Shown here piece by piece: positions 26,337 through 36,314 of a stretch of DNA of 64,000 nucleotides. The stretch spans positions 1 to 64,000 of the forward strand of contig NZ_JABXKI010000165.1 of NCBI RefSeq assembly GCF_017115095.1, in the 5' to 3' direction. A model generated the notes under the pieces. That model ran no database searches, had not been told where the DNA came from, and was given only the letters and a program-made list of their open reading frames with translations. The stretch is from Nostoc sp. NMS4. GTDB lineage: Bacteria; Cyanobacteriota; Cyanobacteriia; Cyanobacteriales; Nostocaceae. A program made the translations under genes and the position numbers. Each line of letters opens with the position of its first letter. The stretch's first letter is position 1.

Positions 26337-27491
26337 TTAAGGAGAAACACTTGAGTTTGAGCAGCCTGCACAAAATGCGCTAACCGCTTCGGCAAACTGC
26401 TGGTTTTGCTCCATTAATGCCATGTGTCCGCCTGGGTTAATGGTAACTCGTTGAGAGTTCGGTAGTTCAGCTCTCATGCGATCGCTCGCCACAGGTTTAG
26501 TTGCTATATCTGAATCACCACAAACAACCAACACAGGTACGTTAATAGTTGCAAGTGTGTCTGTTTCATCAAAGTTGAACATTGCCAGTGTGCCACGAGC
26601 CAGAACACCAGGTGAACCCAATGCTGATAATAAACCTGCAAAACTTAGTTGACCCCGTGTTTCAGCACCCGTAAATCCAGATAGTTCGACGGTGATGTAC
26701 AGCGAACCATTGAAATACGAGAGCCAAGTCATCAACCAAAAAATTGGCCACAACACGATAGTCAGGTACAACACAGGTTCGAGTAACGGTTTCTGCAATT
26801 TGCGTACCAAATTGCTAAAGATACAAGTTTTAACCGGATTGGTGTAAGTAGTATCTACAAGAATTAAGCCAGCCACCCGACTCCCTAATTGCTCTGGAAA
26901 CAGGCGACAGAATGTTAAATTAATCATTCCACCCATGCTGTGGCCTACTAGGATAACAGGTTTATCCCCGGCGATACTCCCTTTGGCTGAGGCTGTCACC
27001 AACGCAACCACAGCTTCTAAGTCACGGGCATATTTTTCTATAGAGTGATCGTTGTTTTTCGGTTTAGAGGATTTTCCTAACCCTGGTAAATCCCAAACTA
27101 TTACTCGAAAGCGATCGCTCAATTGTCGCTTGGCATAATACCATACAGTACTGTTTGGACCCCAACCGTGTGACAAGATAATTGGTTGACCATCTTCAGG
27201 GCCAAAAAACTCTACTTGCAGTACACTACCATCAGGTCGTGGCAAACGTTGCACAGTTTTGCTACGCATAAACTTAGGTTCATCGGCTCCAGGACGGCGC
27301 AGCAGTGGCAAACTGATAAAACGACCGCCAAAAGTCCACAGAACCATTACTAGCCCAGCCACTAAGTAAAATGTTCCTACAAGTTCTCCTTCGTACCACT
27401 CATAGAGAATATAGCTCCCCCCGCCAATTACCGCAATCGACAGCAGTTGAACCAGCCATATAAGCAGAAAATTATGAGGCATTAATATCAT
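26337..27491 (-). CDS. Membrane-anchored alpha/beta hydrolase
   Basis: A serine hydrolase of 384 residues. Two hydrophobic N-terminal segments (LLIWLVQLLSIAVIGGGSYI and FYLVAGLVMVLWTF) anchor it. The catalytic domain has the oxyanion region HGWGPNST, nucleophile elbow GHSMGG and a terminal GGHMAL histidine. A cap with hydrophobic helices lies between. It is encoded against the NRPS genes, between the second and third, and diverges from the latter. It could release or edit the peptide or be an unrelated lipase or esterase; the sequence does not decide. Confidence 0.88.
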   Translation of the reverse strand: MILMPHNFLLIWLVQLLSIAVIGGGSYILYEWYEGELVGTFYLVAGLVMVLWTFGGRFISLPLLRRPGADEPKFMRSKTVQRLPRPDGSVLQVEFFGPEDGQPIILSHGWGPNSTVWYYAKRQLSDRFRVIVWDLPGLGKSSKPKNNDHSIEKYARDLEAVVALVTASAKGSIAGDKPVILVGHSMGGMINLTFCRLFPEQLGSRVAGLILVDTTYTNPVKTCIFSNLVRKLQKPLLEPVLYLTIVLWPIFWLMTWLSYFNGSLYITVELSGFTGAETRGQLSFAGLLSALGSPGVLARGTLAMFNFDETDTLATINVPVLVVCGDSDIATKPVASDRMRAELPNSQRVTINPGGHMALMEQNQQFAEAVSAFCAGCSNSSVSP

Positions 27492-27758
27492 GAGCCTAAA
27501 CCTTGCGATACCTTGTTCACTGCCTTGTCTTTTAGCTTCATACCATAGTTATAATCATCCAAGTTTCATTCCCAGGAATGATTTATACAGTCTTAGAAGT
27601 GTGATAAAAATGCTGGGTTAGGTTATAAGCAGTGCAGCTTGGCAAAAAGAACTATCCAGTTGAGAAATGTTAAAAAGCTGATGACACAAGCAATATTCCT
27701 CCAGCATAGCTGCCTACTAACTTCTAATAAATAACAATACTTGCGAAGGGGTTTAATT

Positions 27759-30700
27759 TTGAATACGGTTGAGTTTTTAACTTATCTTCACAGCTTAGAT
27801 ATTCAATTTTTTATTGATGGTGAAAAGTTTCGCGCTAACGCCCCTGATGGAATTCTTACACCAGAACTGCGTGCAGAGATTCAAGAGCGGAAAGCAGAAA
27901 TTATTGAATTTTTAGAAGTATCTAATCGTACTAATAACCACAGCTTTAGACCTCTTGTACCTATTTCGCGGTCAGAAAATCTTCCTCTCTCTTTTGCTCA
28001 ACAACGATTGTGGTTTCTTGACCAATTAATCCCTAATAATCCTTTCTATAACATTCCACTAGCACTACATTTAACAGGTTCGCTGAAATTAGCCGCGCTA
28101 GAGCAAACTTTTAACGAAATCGTGCAACGACATGAAGCTTTACGCACTACTATTATCGTACAGACAGGGCAACCAATTCAGGTAATTAATCCTACCCTAA
28201 CAATACCTTTACCAATAATAGATTTACGGCAACTGCCACAAGCCGAACGAGAAATACAAGCACGACGACTCACTACGCAAGAAGCTCAACGTCCTTTCAA
28301 TTTATCAACTGATTCGTTGCTGCAAGTAAAACTGCTGTGGCTGGATGAAACACAATACATCCTGCTGCTGACTATGCACCACATTGTCTCCGATGGTTGG
28401 TCTATTGGGGTGCTGATTCAAGAGATAGCAGCACTCTACACAGCCTTTGCCAGCAATCAGCCTTCTCCTCTACCGAAACTTACAATCCAATATGCAGACT
28501 TTGCATACTGGCAACGCCAATGGTTGCAAGGGGGAGTATTAAAAAAACAACTGAGTTACTGGCAGAACCAATTAGACGGCATTTCTATGCTAAACCTGCC
28601 AACCGACAGACCAAGACTAGCTGTTCAAACTTATCAGGGTGCAAGGCAACCTCTGCAATTATCAAAAAGTTTGAGCAAAGCACTTTTAGCTCTCGGACAA
28701 CAAGAAGGAGTAACTTTATTCATAACCCTACTAGCAGCATTCCAAGCTTTACTTTACCGCTACACACAACAAGAAGATATTGCTATTGGTTCACCTATTG
28801 CCAATCGCAACCGTAGTGAAATTGAGGGATTAATTGGTTTTTTTGTCAATAGCTTAGTACTGCGTACCGATGTATCAGGAAACCCAACTTTTCGGAAACT
28901 ATTGAGTCGAGTTAAAGAGGTAGCTTTAGGAGCATATAGCCATCAAGATTTACCTTTTGAGAAACTTGTAGAAGAACTGCATCCAGAGCGTAATTTGAAT
29001 CAAAATCCGCTATTTCAAGTTGTTTTTGCGCTCCAAAATGCGCCGATGAAAGCCTTAGAGTTACCTAATTTAACTTTAAGTCCGCTACCATTTGAAACGG
29101 AAACAACACGCTTTGATTTGGAGTTCCACTTGTGGGAGCCAAATACTCAAAATGGGTTATGGGCAGATAGCTCAGAAGGAATTAGTGGTTTTGTAATTTA
29201 CAGCACTGATTTATTCGATGACACTACTATCTCCAGGATGCTAGGACACTTCCAAATATTACTGGAGGGTATAGTTGCAAATCCAGAAGACCGAATTACA
29301 AATTTACCAATTTTAAGCGAATCTGAGCTACACAATTTATTAGTTGAATGGAACAATACCCAGGCAATTTATTCTCAAGATAAGTGTATTCATCAGTTAA
29401 TTGAGAGCGTAGCAGAGCAGAATGGTGAGGCAACTGCACTAGTATTTGGCGATGAGCAACTTAGCTACAAAGAGTTAAATATACGCAGTAATAAACTTGC
29501 ACATTATCTCAAAAAATTAGGAGTTAAAAGTGAAGTTTTAGTAGGACTTTGTGTAGAACGCTCTTTTAATATGATAATCGGGATGTTGGGCATACTGAAA
29601 ACAGGTGGAGCTTATGTACCTTTAGATCCAAGCTATCCATCTGAACGTTTAAACTTTATGCTTGAAGATGCTCAAGTCTCAGTTTTATTAACTCACGAGC
29701 GATGGCTTGAACGCCTGAAAAACTATAATTCACAAATAATCTGTTTAGATAAGGATTGGGAGATTCTTTCTCAAGAGATTGAAGATAATCTTACTAGTAA
29801 AGTTACAGTAGATAACCTCGCTTATGTCATTTATACCTCTGGGTCAACTGGAAAACCTAAAGGGGTTAAAATTGAACATAGAGGATTGTTAAATTTAGTA
29901 TTTTGGCATCAAAAAGCGTTTGCAGTTTCACCCCTTGATCGAGCAACGCAGATTTCTGGAGTTGCCTTTGACGCTTGCGGTTGGGAAATTTGGCCTTATC
30001 TGAGTACTGGAGCAAACATTTATTTTGTAGATGATGAAACTAGGCGATCGCCTGACTATCTCCGAGATTGGCTAGTATCAAAAGCAATAACAATTTCTTT
30101 CATCCCAACACCTTTAGCAGAGAAAATTCTGTTATTAGATTTTCCTCAGAGCGCAGCTTTACGAATATTACTCACAGGTGGAGGCAAACTAAATCAATAT
30201 CCTTTAGCTTCTCACTCTTTCCAAGTATTTAACAATTACGGGCCAACTGAGAATACAGTTGTAACAACTTCTGGTCATATTTCTGTTAATAATAAAGGTA
30301 ATTTAGCACCTGCAATTGGTCATGCGATCGCCAATACAAAAGTTTACATATTAGATAAACATTTACAACCAGTACCTATTGGCGTTCCGGGGGAGTTGTA
30401 CATAAGTGGTGATGGGTTAGCACGAGGTTATTTAAACCATCCTGACTTAACTGCTGAATCTTTCATCTATCATTCTTTTACTAATAAGTTAAAAGCGCGA
30501 CTTTATAAAACAGGTGATTTAGTTCGCTATCGAGTAGATGGCAACATTGAATTTTTAGGCCGCCTCGACGATCAGGTAAAAATTCGTGGCTATCGTATTG
30601 AGTTGGGAGAAATTGAAGCGGTACTGAGTCAGCATCCAGCAGTGCAGCAAACTGTAGTAATAACTAGTGAGGATGAACAGGAAAAGCGCCTAGTAGCTTA

Positions 30701-32465
30701 TGTAGTACCAAAAACTGAATACAGTAACGAACAGAAGAATTTGCAATTAATGCAATTGCAGAATGAGCAGGTTTTGCAATGGCAGATGCTGTATAACGAA
30801 ACTTATAATCAATCTACTGATTCAGATCCTACATTCAATTTTGTCGGCTGGAATAGTAGTTACACAAATCAGCCTATTCCAGCAGAGCAGATGCGTGAGT
30901 GGGTGGATAACCAAGTCGAGCAGATTTTGGCTTTGCAACCCAAACGAGTGTTAGAAATTGGTTGTGGGACAGGTTTGATTCTATTTAGAATTGCACCTCA
31001 CTGCACTAAATATTGGGGAACAGACTTTTCCTCAGTTTCACTTAACTGCATTCAGCAACAGCTACAAAAACAAGAAATGCCGCAGGTAACACTGTATCAG
31101 CAAATGGCTACTGACTTCGATAAAGTAGAAACAGCAGCTTTTGATGTAGTAATTCTGAACTCAGTTGTACAATATTTCCCTACTATTGATTATCTGATTA
31201 GTGTATTAGAAGGTGCTGTGCAGGCAACTGCTCCAGGTGGCTTTATCTTCATAGGGGATGTGCGTAGTTTGACACTCTTGCAAGCTTTCCATGCGTCAGT
31301 CCAACTGTATCAAGCTGAACCTTCCCTTACCTGCTTCGAGTTGCAACAACGGGTACAAAGGCAAATATTTCAAGAAACAGAGTTAGTTATTGACCCAGAT
31401 TTTTTTACTGCAATCAAGCAACGCTTTTCGCAAATTAATCATGTACAAATCCAACTGATGCGAGGTAAATATCACAATGAGTTAACTGAGTTTCGTTACA
31501 ATGTGATTCTTCATATTAGTGCCGAAATTGTTAGTAATTCTGAAAATTATTCAGTGCTGAACTGGTCTGAAGATAATTTAACAGTCTCAGCAGTGCGCCA
31601 GTTATTAATTGAGAATCAACCAGAAATATTAAGCATTATCAATATACCTAATGCGCGGCTGATGTCAGCAATTAAAACAGTAGAATGGCTATCAGATGTA
31701 AAAAGTTTTAAAACTGTAGGTCAAATACGTAAAGCTTTGCAAGAACTAGAAAATTTCGGAGTAGATCCAGAAGATTTCTATGCGCTCAACGTACCTTATA
31801 GCGTTGATATTACTTGGTCACATTCAAGTACTCAAGGACATTATGATGTAGTTTTTGTACGGCAAGATGAAGTAGGTAAAAGAACTATTTTTCCCCATAG
31901 CACGACTCTCTCTCGGCCTTGGCAGTCTTACGGCAATAATCCCCTACAAACCAAAGCAGCGCGTAAGTTAGTGCCGCAATTGCAGAATTACATAGCACAA
32001 AAACTGCCTGAGTACATGATGCCATCAGGTTTTGTAGTATTGGAGTCTTTACCTCTAACAGCTAATGGTAAAGTCAATCGCCGCGCCTTAAGAGCATTCC
32101 ATAATGCAATCAAGCCCCAATTGCCTGAAAATTACATCGCACCTCGAACTCCTGTTGAACAAGTGCTGGTGAAAATTTTTGTCGAGATTTTGGGACTTAA
32201 GAGCGTAGGAATTTATGATAATTTCTTTGAATTAGGGGGTCATTCATTACTGGCAACTCAGCTTGTCTCTAGAGTGCGCGACGCCTTACACGTGGAGTTG
32301 CCTTTGCGTAGCGTATTTGAGGCATCGACAATTGCAGAATTATCTACGGTGGTGGAAAGCTTTAAAGAAAGCAATGCTCAAAGTCTTGCCCCAGTTTTAG
32401 TACCACTATCGCGTGAAAGTCGGCGGATTAAGTTATCTTCCTTAAACGAACAGAGCAAGGGCTGA
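27759..32465 (+). CDS. NRPS module with TubC docking domain and N-methyltransferase (TubC-C-A-NMT-T)
   Basis: A TTG start at 27759 with GAAGGGG 7 bases before it gives 1568 residues; the track's TTG at 27741 is upstream of that ribosome site. The first ~50 residues (TVEFLTYLHSLDIQFF) are a TubC-type docking domain, so it accepts a chain from another synthetase. The C domain has HHIVSDG. In the A domain the pocket reads D-A-W-F-L-G-N-V-V-K, a code I know for Leu in cyanobacterial NRPSs. An N-methyltransferase (VLEIGCGTG, about residue 1065) is inserted before A10, then a carrier with Ser near 1496. The product unit is probably N-methyl-Leu. The tail LVPLSRESRRIKLSSL resembles cyanobacterial NRPS C-termini. 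Confidence 0.95.
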   Translation: MNTVEFLTYLHSLDIQFFIDGEKFRANAPDGILTPELRAEIQERKAEIIEFLEVSNRTNNHSFRPLVPISRSENLPLSFAQQRLWFLDQLIPNNPFYNIPLALHLTGSLKLAALEQTFNEIVQRHEALRTTIIVQTGQPIQVINPTLTIPLPIIDLRQLPQAEREIQARRLTTQEAQRPFNLSTDSLLQVKLLWLDETQYILLLTMHHIVSDGWSIGVLIQEIAALYTAFASNQPSPLPKLTIQYADFAYWQRQWLQGGVLKKQLSYWQNQLDGISMLNLPTDRPRLAVQTYQGARQPLQLSKSLSKALLALGQQEGVTLFITLLAAFQALLYRYTQQEDIAIGSPIANRNRSEIEGLIGFFVNSLVLRTDVSGNPTFRKLLSRVKEVALGAYSHQDLPFEKLVEELHPERNLNQNPLFQVVFALQNAPMKALELPNLTLSPLPFETETTRFDLEFHLWEPNTQNGLWADSSEGISGFVIYSTDLFDDTTISRMLGHFQILLEGIVANPEDRITNLPILSESELHNLLVEWNNTQAIYSQDKCIHQLIESVAEQNGEATALVFGDEQLSYKELNIRSNKLAHYLKKLGVKSEVLVGLCVERSFNMIIGMLGILKTGGAYVPLDPSYPSERLNFMLEDAQVSVLLTHERWLERLKNYNSQIICLDKDWEILSQEIEDNLTSKVTVDNLAYVIYTSGSTGKPKGVKIEHRGLLNLVFWHQKAFAVSPLDRATQISGVAFDACGWEIWPYLSTGANIYFVDDETRRSPDYLRDWLVSKAITISFIPTPLAEKILLLDFPQSAALRILLTGGGKLNQYPLASHSFQVFNNYGPTENTVVTTSGHISVNNKGNLAPAIGHAIANTKVYILDKHLQPVPIGVPGELYISGDGLARGYLNHPDLTAESFIYHSFTNKLKARLYKTGDLVRYRVDGNIEFLGRLDDQVKIRGYRIELGEIEAVLSQHPAVQQTVVITSEDEQEKRLVAYVVPKTEYSNEQKNLQLMQLQNEQVLQWQMLYNETYNQSTDSDPTFNFVGWNSSYTNQPIPAEQMREWVDNQVEQILALQPKRVLEIGCGTGLILFRIAPHCTKYWGTDFSSVSLNCIQQQLQKQEMPQVTLYQQMATDFDKVETAAFDVVILNSVVQYFPTIDYLISVLEGAVQATAPGGFIFIGDVRSLTLLQAFHASVQLYQAEPSLTCFELQQRVQRQIFQETELVIDPDFFTAIKQRFSQINHVQIQLMRGKYHNELTEFRYNVILHISAEIVSNSENYSVLNWSEDNLTVSAVRQLLIENQPEILSIINIPNARLMSAIKTVEWLSDVKSFKTVGQIRKALQELENFGVDPEDFYALNVPYSVDITWSHSSTQGHYDVVFVRQDEVGKRTIFPHSTTLSRPWQSYGNNPLQTKAARKLVPQLQNYIAQKLPEYMMPSGFVVLESLPLTANGKVNRRALRAFHNAIKPQLPENYIAPRTPVEQVLVKIFVEILGLKSVGIYDNFFELGGHSLLATQLVSRVRDALHVELPLRSVFEASTIAELSTVVESFKESNAQSLAPVLVPLSRESRRIKLSSLNEQSKG

Positions 32466-32481
32466 AAAATTTGGTTGTGAT

Positions 32482-32592
32482 TTAATCGTTAGAGCTTCCT
32501 TTAATTCCAGCACGTCTTGCCAAAACTGCCCAAGATTCCTTTGCTTTAAACAAAAGAAGCACAATGGCTAGATACAACCAAAAAAATACATA
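32482..32592 (-). pseudogene. C-terminal remnant of a membrane protein gene
   Basis: The minus strand encodes FFWLYLAIVLLLFKAKESW followed by a basic tail to a TAA; upstream the frame is closed. It looks like the last membrane helix plus tail of a lost gene. Next to it (32589-32619) is a sequence shared with 40946-40976. Family unknown. Confidence 0.4.
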
Positions 32593-32966
32593 ACTAGACC
32601 CAATACGCAATCAGCCCTTAAACAGAGATAGGCGATCGCTACAAATACTCTCACGCTAGAGGTGATTCATCAAGTGTCTTCCTAAGATGAAATAGCATCG
32701 TTAATAAATGTTAAATGTCATAACCCAGGCTTAACTACACCAAGTAAATCCATAGATGCAGCAGTTTATTCAAACTTACTTAGATTGTCATAGTAACTGC
32801 TTGAACATGATTACCTATTGCTTCCAGAGCAACCAACTAGCCTAACGTTACACATAAACTCTTTGGCATGAGAGCCTTGGTTAATAAGGCAAAGCAGGAA
32901 ACTAGTGAAACGGCGGCCGGACTGCGCTCGATATTTGATCGATAAGCCCCTAATGAGACAATTGTT
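32593..32966. other. Spacer without recognisable genes
   Basis: AT-rich spacer between the NRPS gene and the SRPBCC gene. It starts with a short repeat (CTAGACCCAATACGCAATCA) that recurs near 40947. The minus ORF at 32811-33113 overlaps the SRPBCC start and has no family look. Confidence 0.4.
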
Positions 32967-33449
32967 ATGAATCAACGCATTAAGGTTGAAAAAACTGTCA
33001 CGATCAACAAGCCAGCAGAAGAACTTTACCGCTTTTGGCATAACTTTGAGAACTTGCCCAGTTTTACAAAGCATATCAAAGACGTGAAAGTATATAACGA
33101 CAAGCAATCGCACTGGATAACTAGCGCACCGTTAGGCAAAAGTGTTGAATGGGATGCAAATATTGTTGAAGATCGTGAAAACCAATTGATTAGTTGGACT
33201 TCAGTTGAAGGCGCAGATATTGCAAACTCTGGTTCTGTCCACTTCAAGCCAGCACTGAACGATCGCGGTACTGAGGTGAAAGTCGTCACTGAATACAATC
33301 CACCTGGTGGATTGATCGGAGATGCGATCGCCAAACTCTTTGGTGAATCACCCGAACAGCAGCTAGGAGATGATTTACACCGCTTCAAAATGCTGATGGA
33401 AACGGGGGAGATTGCGACAACAGAAGGTCAACCAAAGGGGAAAGGATAA
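32967..33449 (+). CDS. SRPBCC (START/Bet v1-like) family protein
   Basis: A 160-residue ligand-pocket protein of the polyketide cyclase/dehydrase group. The start KVEKTVTINKPAEELYRFWHNF, then LPSFTKHIKDV and the closing helix QLGDDLHRFKMLME are the normal SRPBCC elements. A disordered TTEGQPKGKG tail follows. It precedes a zinc-dependent alcohol dehydrogenase by 68 bases on the same strand, a pairing I have seen often in stress-related bacterial operons. The ligand is unknown. Confidence 0.9.
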   Translation: MNQRIKVEKTVTINKPAEELYRFWHNFENLPSFTKHIKDVKVYNDKQSHWITSAPLGKSVEWDANIVEDRENQLISWTSVEGADIANSGSVHFKPALNDRGTEVKVVTEYNPPGGLIGDAIAKLFGESPEQQLGDDLHRFKMLMETGEIATTEGQPKGKG

Positions 33450-33517
33450 ATATTCAACCCAACTCCGTAAATAGATTTCACATTTGACGAACAACTTAAC
33501 TTTAGGAAACTCAAGCA

Positions 33518-34723
33518 ATGAAAGCAGTTTGTTGGCAAGGTACAAACAAGGTTGAGGTTGAAACCGTACCCGATCCTAAAATCATTAATCCGCGTGATGC
33601 GATTGTGAAAATCACGTCAACGGCGATCTGTGGTTCTGATTTACATTTGTATAACGGTTTCAACCCGGCGATGAAACCAGGCGACATCTTGGGACATGAA
33701 TTCATGGGAGAGATCGTTGAACTAGGGAGTGCTTTTAAAAATGGAAATATCCATAACAAAGGCAAAGACCTTGCCATGGGCGATCGCGTCGTTGTTCCCT
33801 TTACAATTTCCTGCGGCTCGTGTTTCTTCTGCAATCGGGATTTATGGTCGTTGTGCGATAATTCTAACCCCAACGCTTGGATGGCAGAAAAAATGATGGG
33901 TCATTCCCCATCGGGTCTTTTTGGCTACTCCCATTTGACCGGGGGTTACGCAGGAGGTCAAGCGGAATATGCCCGCGTTCCCTTTGCCGATGTTGGGTTA
34001 TTCAAGATTCCCGATGGACTAGCAGATGAACAAGTCCTGTTTTTCACTGATATTTTCCCTACTGGTTATATGGCAGCCGAAAATTGCAACATCGAACCAG
34101 GGGATACGGTGGCAATTTGGGGTTGCGGCCCAGTTGGGCAGTTTGCCATTAGAAGTGCCTTCATGCTGGGTGCTGGACGTGTAATTGCCATTGATCGCGT
34201 TCCCGAAAGGCTCCAGATGGCAAAAGATGGGGGAGCAGAAATTCTGAACTATGAAGAAATCGAGGTGGGTGAAGCTCTCAAAGAAATGACTGGGGGAATG
34301 GGGCCTGATTCGGTCATGGATGCGGTAGGAATGGAAGCTCACGGCATGGGTTTAGAAGGCTTTTATGACAAAGCGATGCAAGCGGTGCGACTGGAAACCG
34401 ATCGCCCCAATGTATTGCGTCAAGCGATCGTTGCCTGTCGTAAAGGCGGCACGGTGTCGGTTCCCGGTGTTTACACAGGCTTTGTAGACAAGATACCAAT
34501 GGGTGCTTTTATGAACAAAGGCTTAACCATGAAAACAGGACAGACGCACGTACATCGATATTTAGAAAGGCTACTCGATCGCGTTCAAAACGGCGATATT
34601 GATCCCTCGTTTGTAATTACCCACCGTTTGCCGCTAGAGCAAGCTCCCCACGGCTACGAAATCTTCAAAGACAAGAAAGACAATTGCATTAAGATTGTCC
34701 TCAAACCAGGTCAGGCTGCATAA
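33518..34723 (+). CDS. Zinc-dependent alcohol dehydrogenase (formaldehyde dehydrogenase-like MDR)
   Basis: A medium-chain dehydrogenase/reductase of 401 residues. The catalytic zinc site includes CGSDLH and GHEFMG. The structural zinc loop is [15 protein letters not shown]. The NAD(P) fold has GCGPVGQFA and the cofactor Asp in AIDRVPERL. The length and the insertion after the structural zinc match the S-(hydroxymethyl)glutathione/threonine-type dehydrogenases that lack a known glutathione requirement. A ribosome site AGGAAACT precedes the ATG. It probably acts with the SRPBCC protein ahead of it. Confidence 0.92.
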   Translation: MKAVCWQGTNKVEVETVPDPKIINPRDAIVKITSTAICGSDLHLYNGFNPAMKPGDILGHEFMGEIVELGSAFKNGNIHNKGKDLAMGDRVVVPFTISCGSCFFCNRDLWSLCDNSNPNAWMAEKMMGHSPSGLFGYSHLTGGYAGGQAEYARVPFADVGLFKIPDGLADEQVLFFTDIFPTGYMAAENCNIEPGDTVAIWGCGPVGQFAIRSAFMLGAGRVIAIDRVPERLQMAKDGGAEILNYEEIEVGEALKEMTGGMGPDSVMDAVGMEAHGMGLEGFYDKAMQAVRLETDRPNVLRQAIVACRKGGTVSVPGVYTGFVDKIPMGAFMNKGLTMKTGQTHVHRYLERLLDRVQNGDIDPSFVITHRLPLEQAPHGYEIFKDKKDNCIKIVLKPGQAA

Positions 34724-34886
34724 AATCGGCAGCAAGGCTCTGAGGCTACCTTTGAGTTTTGATGCGATCGCTCAACATCGTTTCTGGATGCGGCAAGAAA
34801 AAGATCAAGTTCCAGCATAAAAGGCTTCCAAAGAATAAAGTACTCATCCTACTAGTGGTCTGTGCCATTAATTTTGCCAGGCTGCG

Positions 34887-34920
34887 AGATCCCCGACAAC
34901 TTCCGCGAAGTCGGGGATCT
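34887..34920. repeat. Palindromic repeat AGATCCCCGAC...
   Basis: AGATCCCCGAC and GTCGGGGATCT are inverted around a short GC-rich loop. This is a familiar dispersed palindrome in Nostocales spacers. It may also end transcription of the dehydrogenase gene, but there is no T-run. Confidence 0.75.
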
Positions 34921-35105
34921 GAACACCACGAACCTCTGAAAGAGAATTTTACTTTCTACAGTTGTCCTACGCTAAAAAATAATTTATGCATACAATAATC
35001 TCCCTTTTGTGGAGTATATAATCAGACAAAAGATAGAGATGCTAACCGATTTAATTTAATTACTATTAACAAGATATAAAGAAATATTACAGAAAGGAGT
35101 CGGCT

Positions 35106-36314
35106 ATTAGCATCCAATTATTAAAGAATACCGTCATTCCCAAATGGTATGGTTCTAACATTGCTCTGGATCTAAAACATGCCACAGAAATTGCGGATTA
35201 TTGTTTAAACAATGCCACTGCAATAGATTGCAATACTGCTTTTCCTAAGCAAGAGTTTGAGCTAATTGCTAAGGCTGGGTTATTGACTGCACCATTGGCG
35301 AAAGAATTAGGCGGATGGGGTGCAGGAATTGATGCTAATGTTACCTACGAGCTTTTAATGCTATTAAAGCAGATAGGGCATGGCAATCTGGCAGTTGGGC
35401 GAATTTATGAAGGACATATCAATGCCCTACAACTGATTCAGACTTTTGGTTCTATAGAACAAATCACAAGCTGCGCCCGTGATGCCCGCGATCGCCAGAA
35501 AATATTTGGCGTTTGGAATGCTGAAGCCTCTGATGGTGTGAAGATAATTCCTTGTGAAAATGGGCGTTATCGCCTGGAAGGTTCTAAAACATTTTGTACT
35601 GGTACTGGCTATGTTGAACGTCCTTTTGTGAATGGAGTATTGCCAGAAGGCGGTTGGCAAATGTGCATTGTGCCAATGGACGAAGTGACAACAGTTAGCG
35701 ATCCCGCTTGGTGGCAACCTTCTGGGATGCGAGCTACTGCTAGTTACAAAGTGGATTTTAGCGGTGTCGAGTTGGATCAGAGCTATTTAATCGGCCAGCC
35801 AGGAGATTACTATCGACAGCCTTGGTTATCTGTTGGAGTGATTCGGTTTGCTGCTGTACAACTAGGTGGGGCAGAAGCACTGTTTAACCTAACTCGTCAG
35901 TATCTCCAAAAGTTGGAATATACAAACGATCCATATCAACAGGAACGGCTTGGCAGAATGGCGATCGCCATTGAAAGTGGTAATCTCTGGCTGCGGGGGG
36001 CTGCGGATCGAGTAGCAGCCTATGCGCCAGTGTTTGGTGGCGATCCTACTGTTCTCCACCCGCAAGCAAACCAACTTGTTGCCTATGCAAACATGGTCAG
36101 GACAGCAATTGAACAAATTTGCATTGATGTGATGCATTTATGTCAGCGTTCTGTTGGAACTCGCGGCTTACTACCACCAAACCCGATGGAACGCATTATC
36201 CGAGATTTGACTCTATATCTGCGTCAACCTGCCTTTGATGCGGCTTTGGCAAATGTCGGGCAATATGTCTTGCATGAAAGTAATCCGGCTTCAATGCTTT
36301 GGAATGATGAATGA
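35106..36314 (+). CDS. Acyl-CoA dehydrogenase family protein, probable ATT start
   Basis: A flavin-dependent dehydrogenase-like protein. The track begins at TTG 35283, which cuts off the first helix. In frame upstream the sequence runs without stop through SIQLLKNTVIPKWYGSN and EIADYCLNNATA to an ATT at 35106, 6 bases after a strong AAAGGAG; no NTG codon is better placed. That gives 402 residues, normal for the family. The FAD-region motif is GSKTFCTGTGYV; the C-terminus is helical. It overlaps the PIG-L start and heads a cluster with PIG-L, a NodS-like methyltransferase and a GT2. The substrate is unlikely to be a standard fatty acyl-CoA in this context. Confidence 0.85.
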   Translation: MSIQLLKNTVIPKWYGSNIALDLKHATEIADYCLNNATAIDCNTAFPKQEFELIAKAGLLTAPLAKELGGWGAGIDANVTYELLMLLKQIGHGNLAVGRIYEGHINALQLIQTFGSIEQITSCARDARDRQKIFGVWNAEASDGVKIIPCENGRYRLEGSKTFCTGTGYVERPFVNGVLPEGGWQMCIVPMDEVTTVSDPAWWQPSGMRATASYKVDFSGVELDQSYLIGQPGDYYRQPWLSVGVIRFAAVQLGGAEALFNLTRQYLQKLEYTNDPYQQERLGRMAIAIESGNLWLRGAADRVAAYAPVFGGDPTVLHPQANQLVAYANMVRTAIEQICIDVMHLCQRSVGTRGLLPPNPMERIIRDLTLYLRQPAFDAALANVGQYVLHESNPASMLWNDE

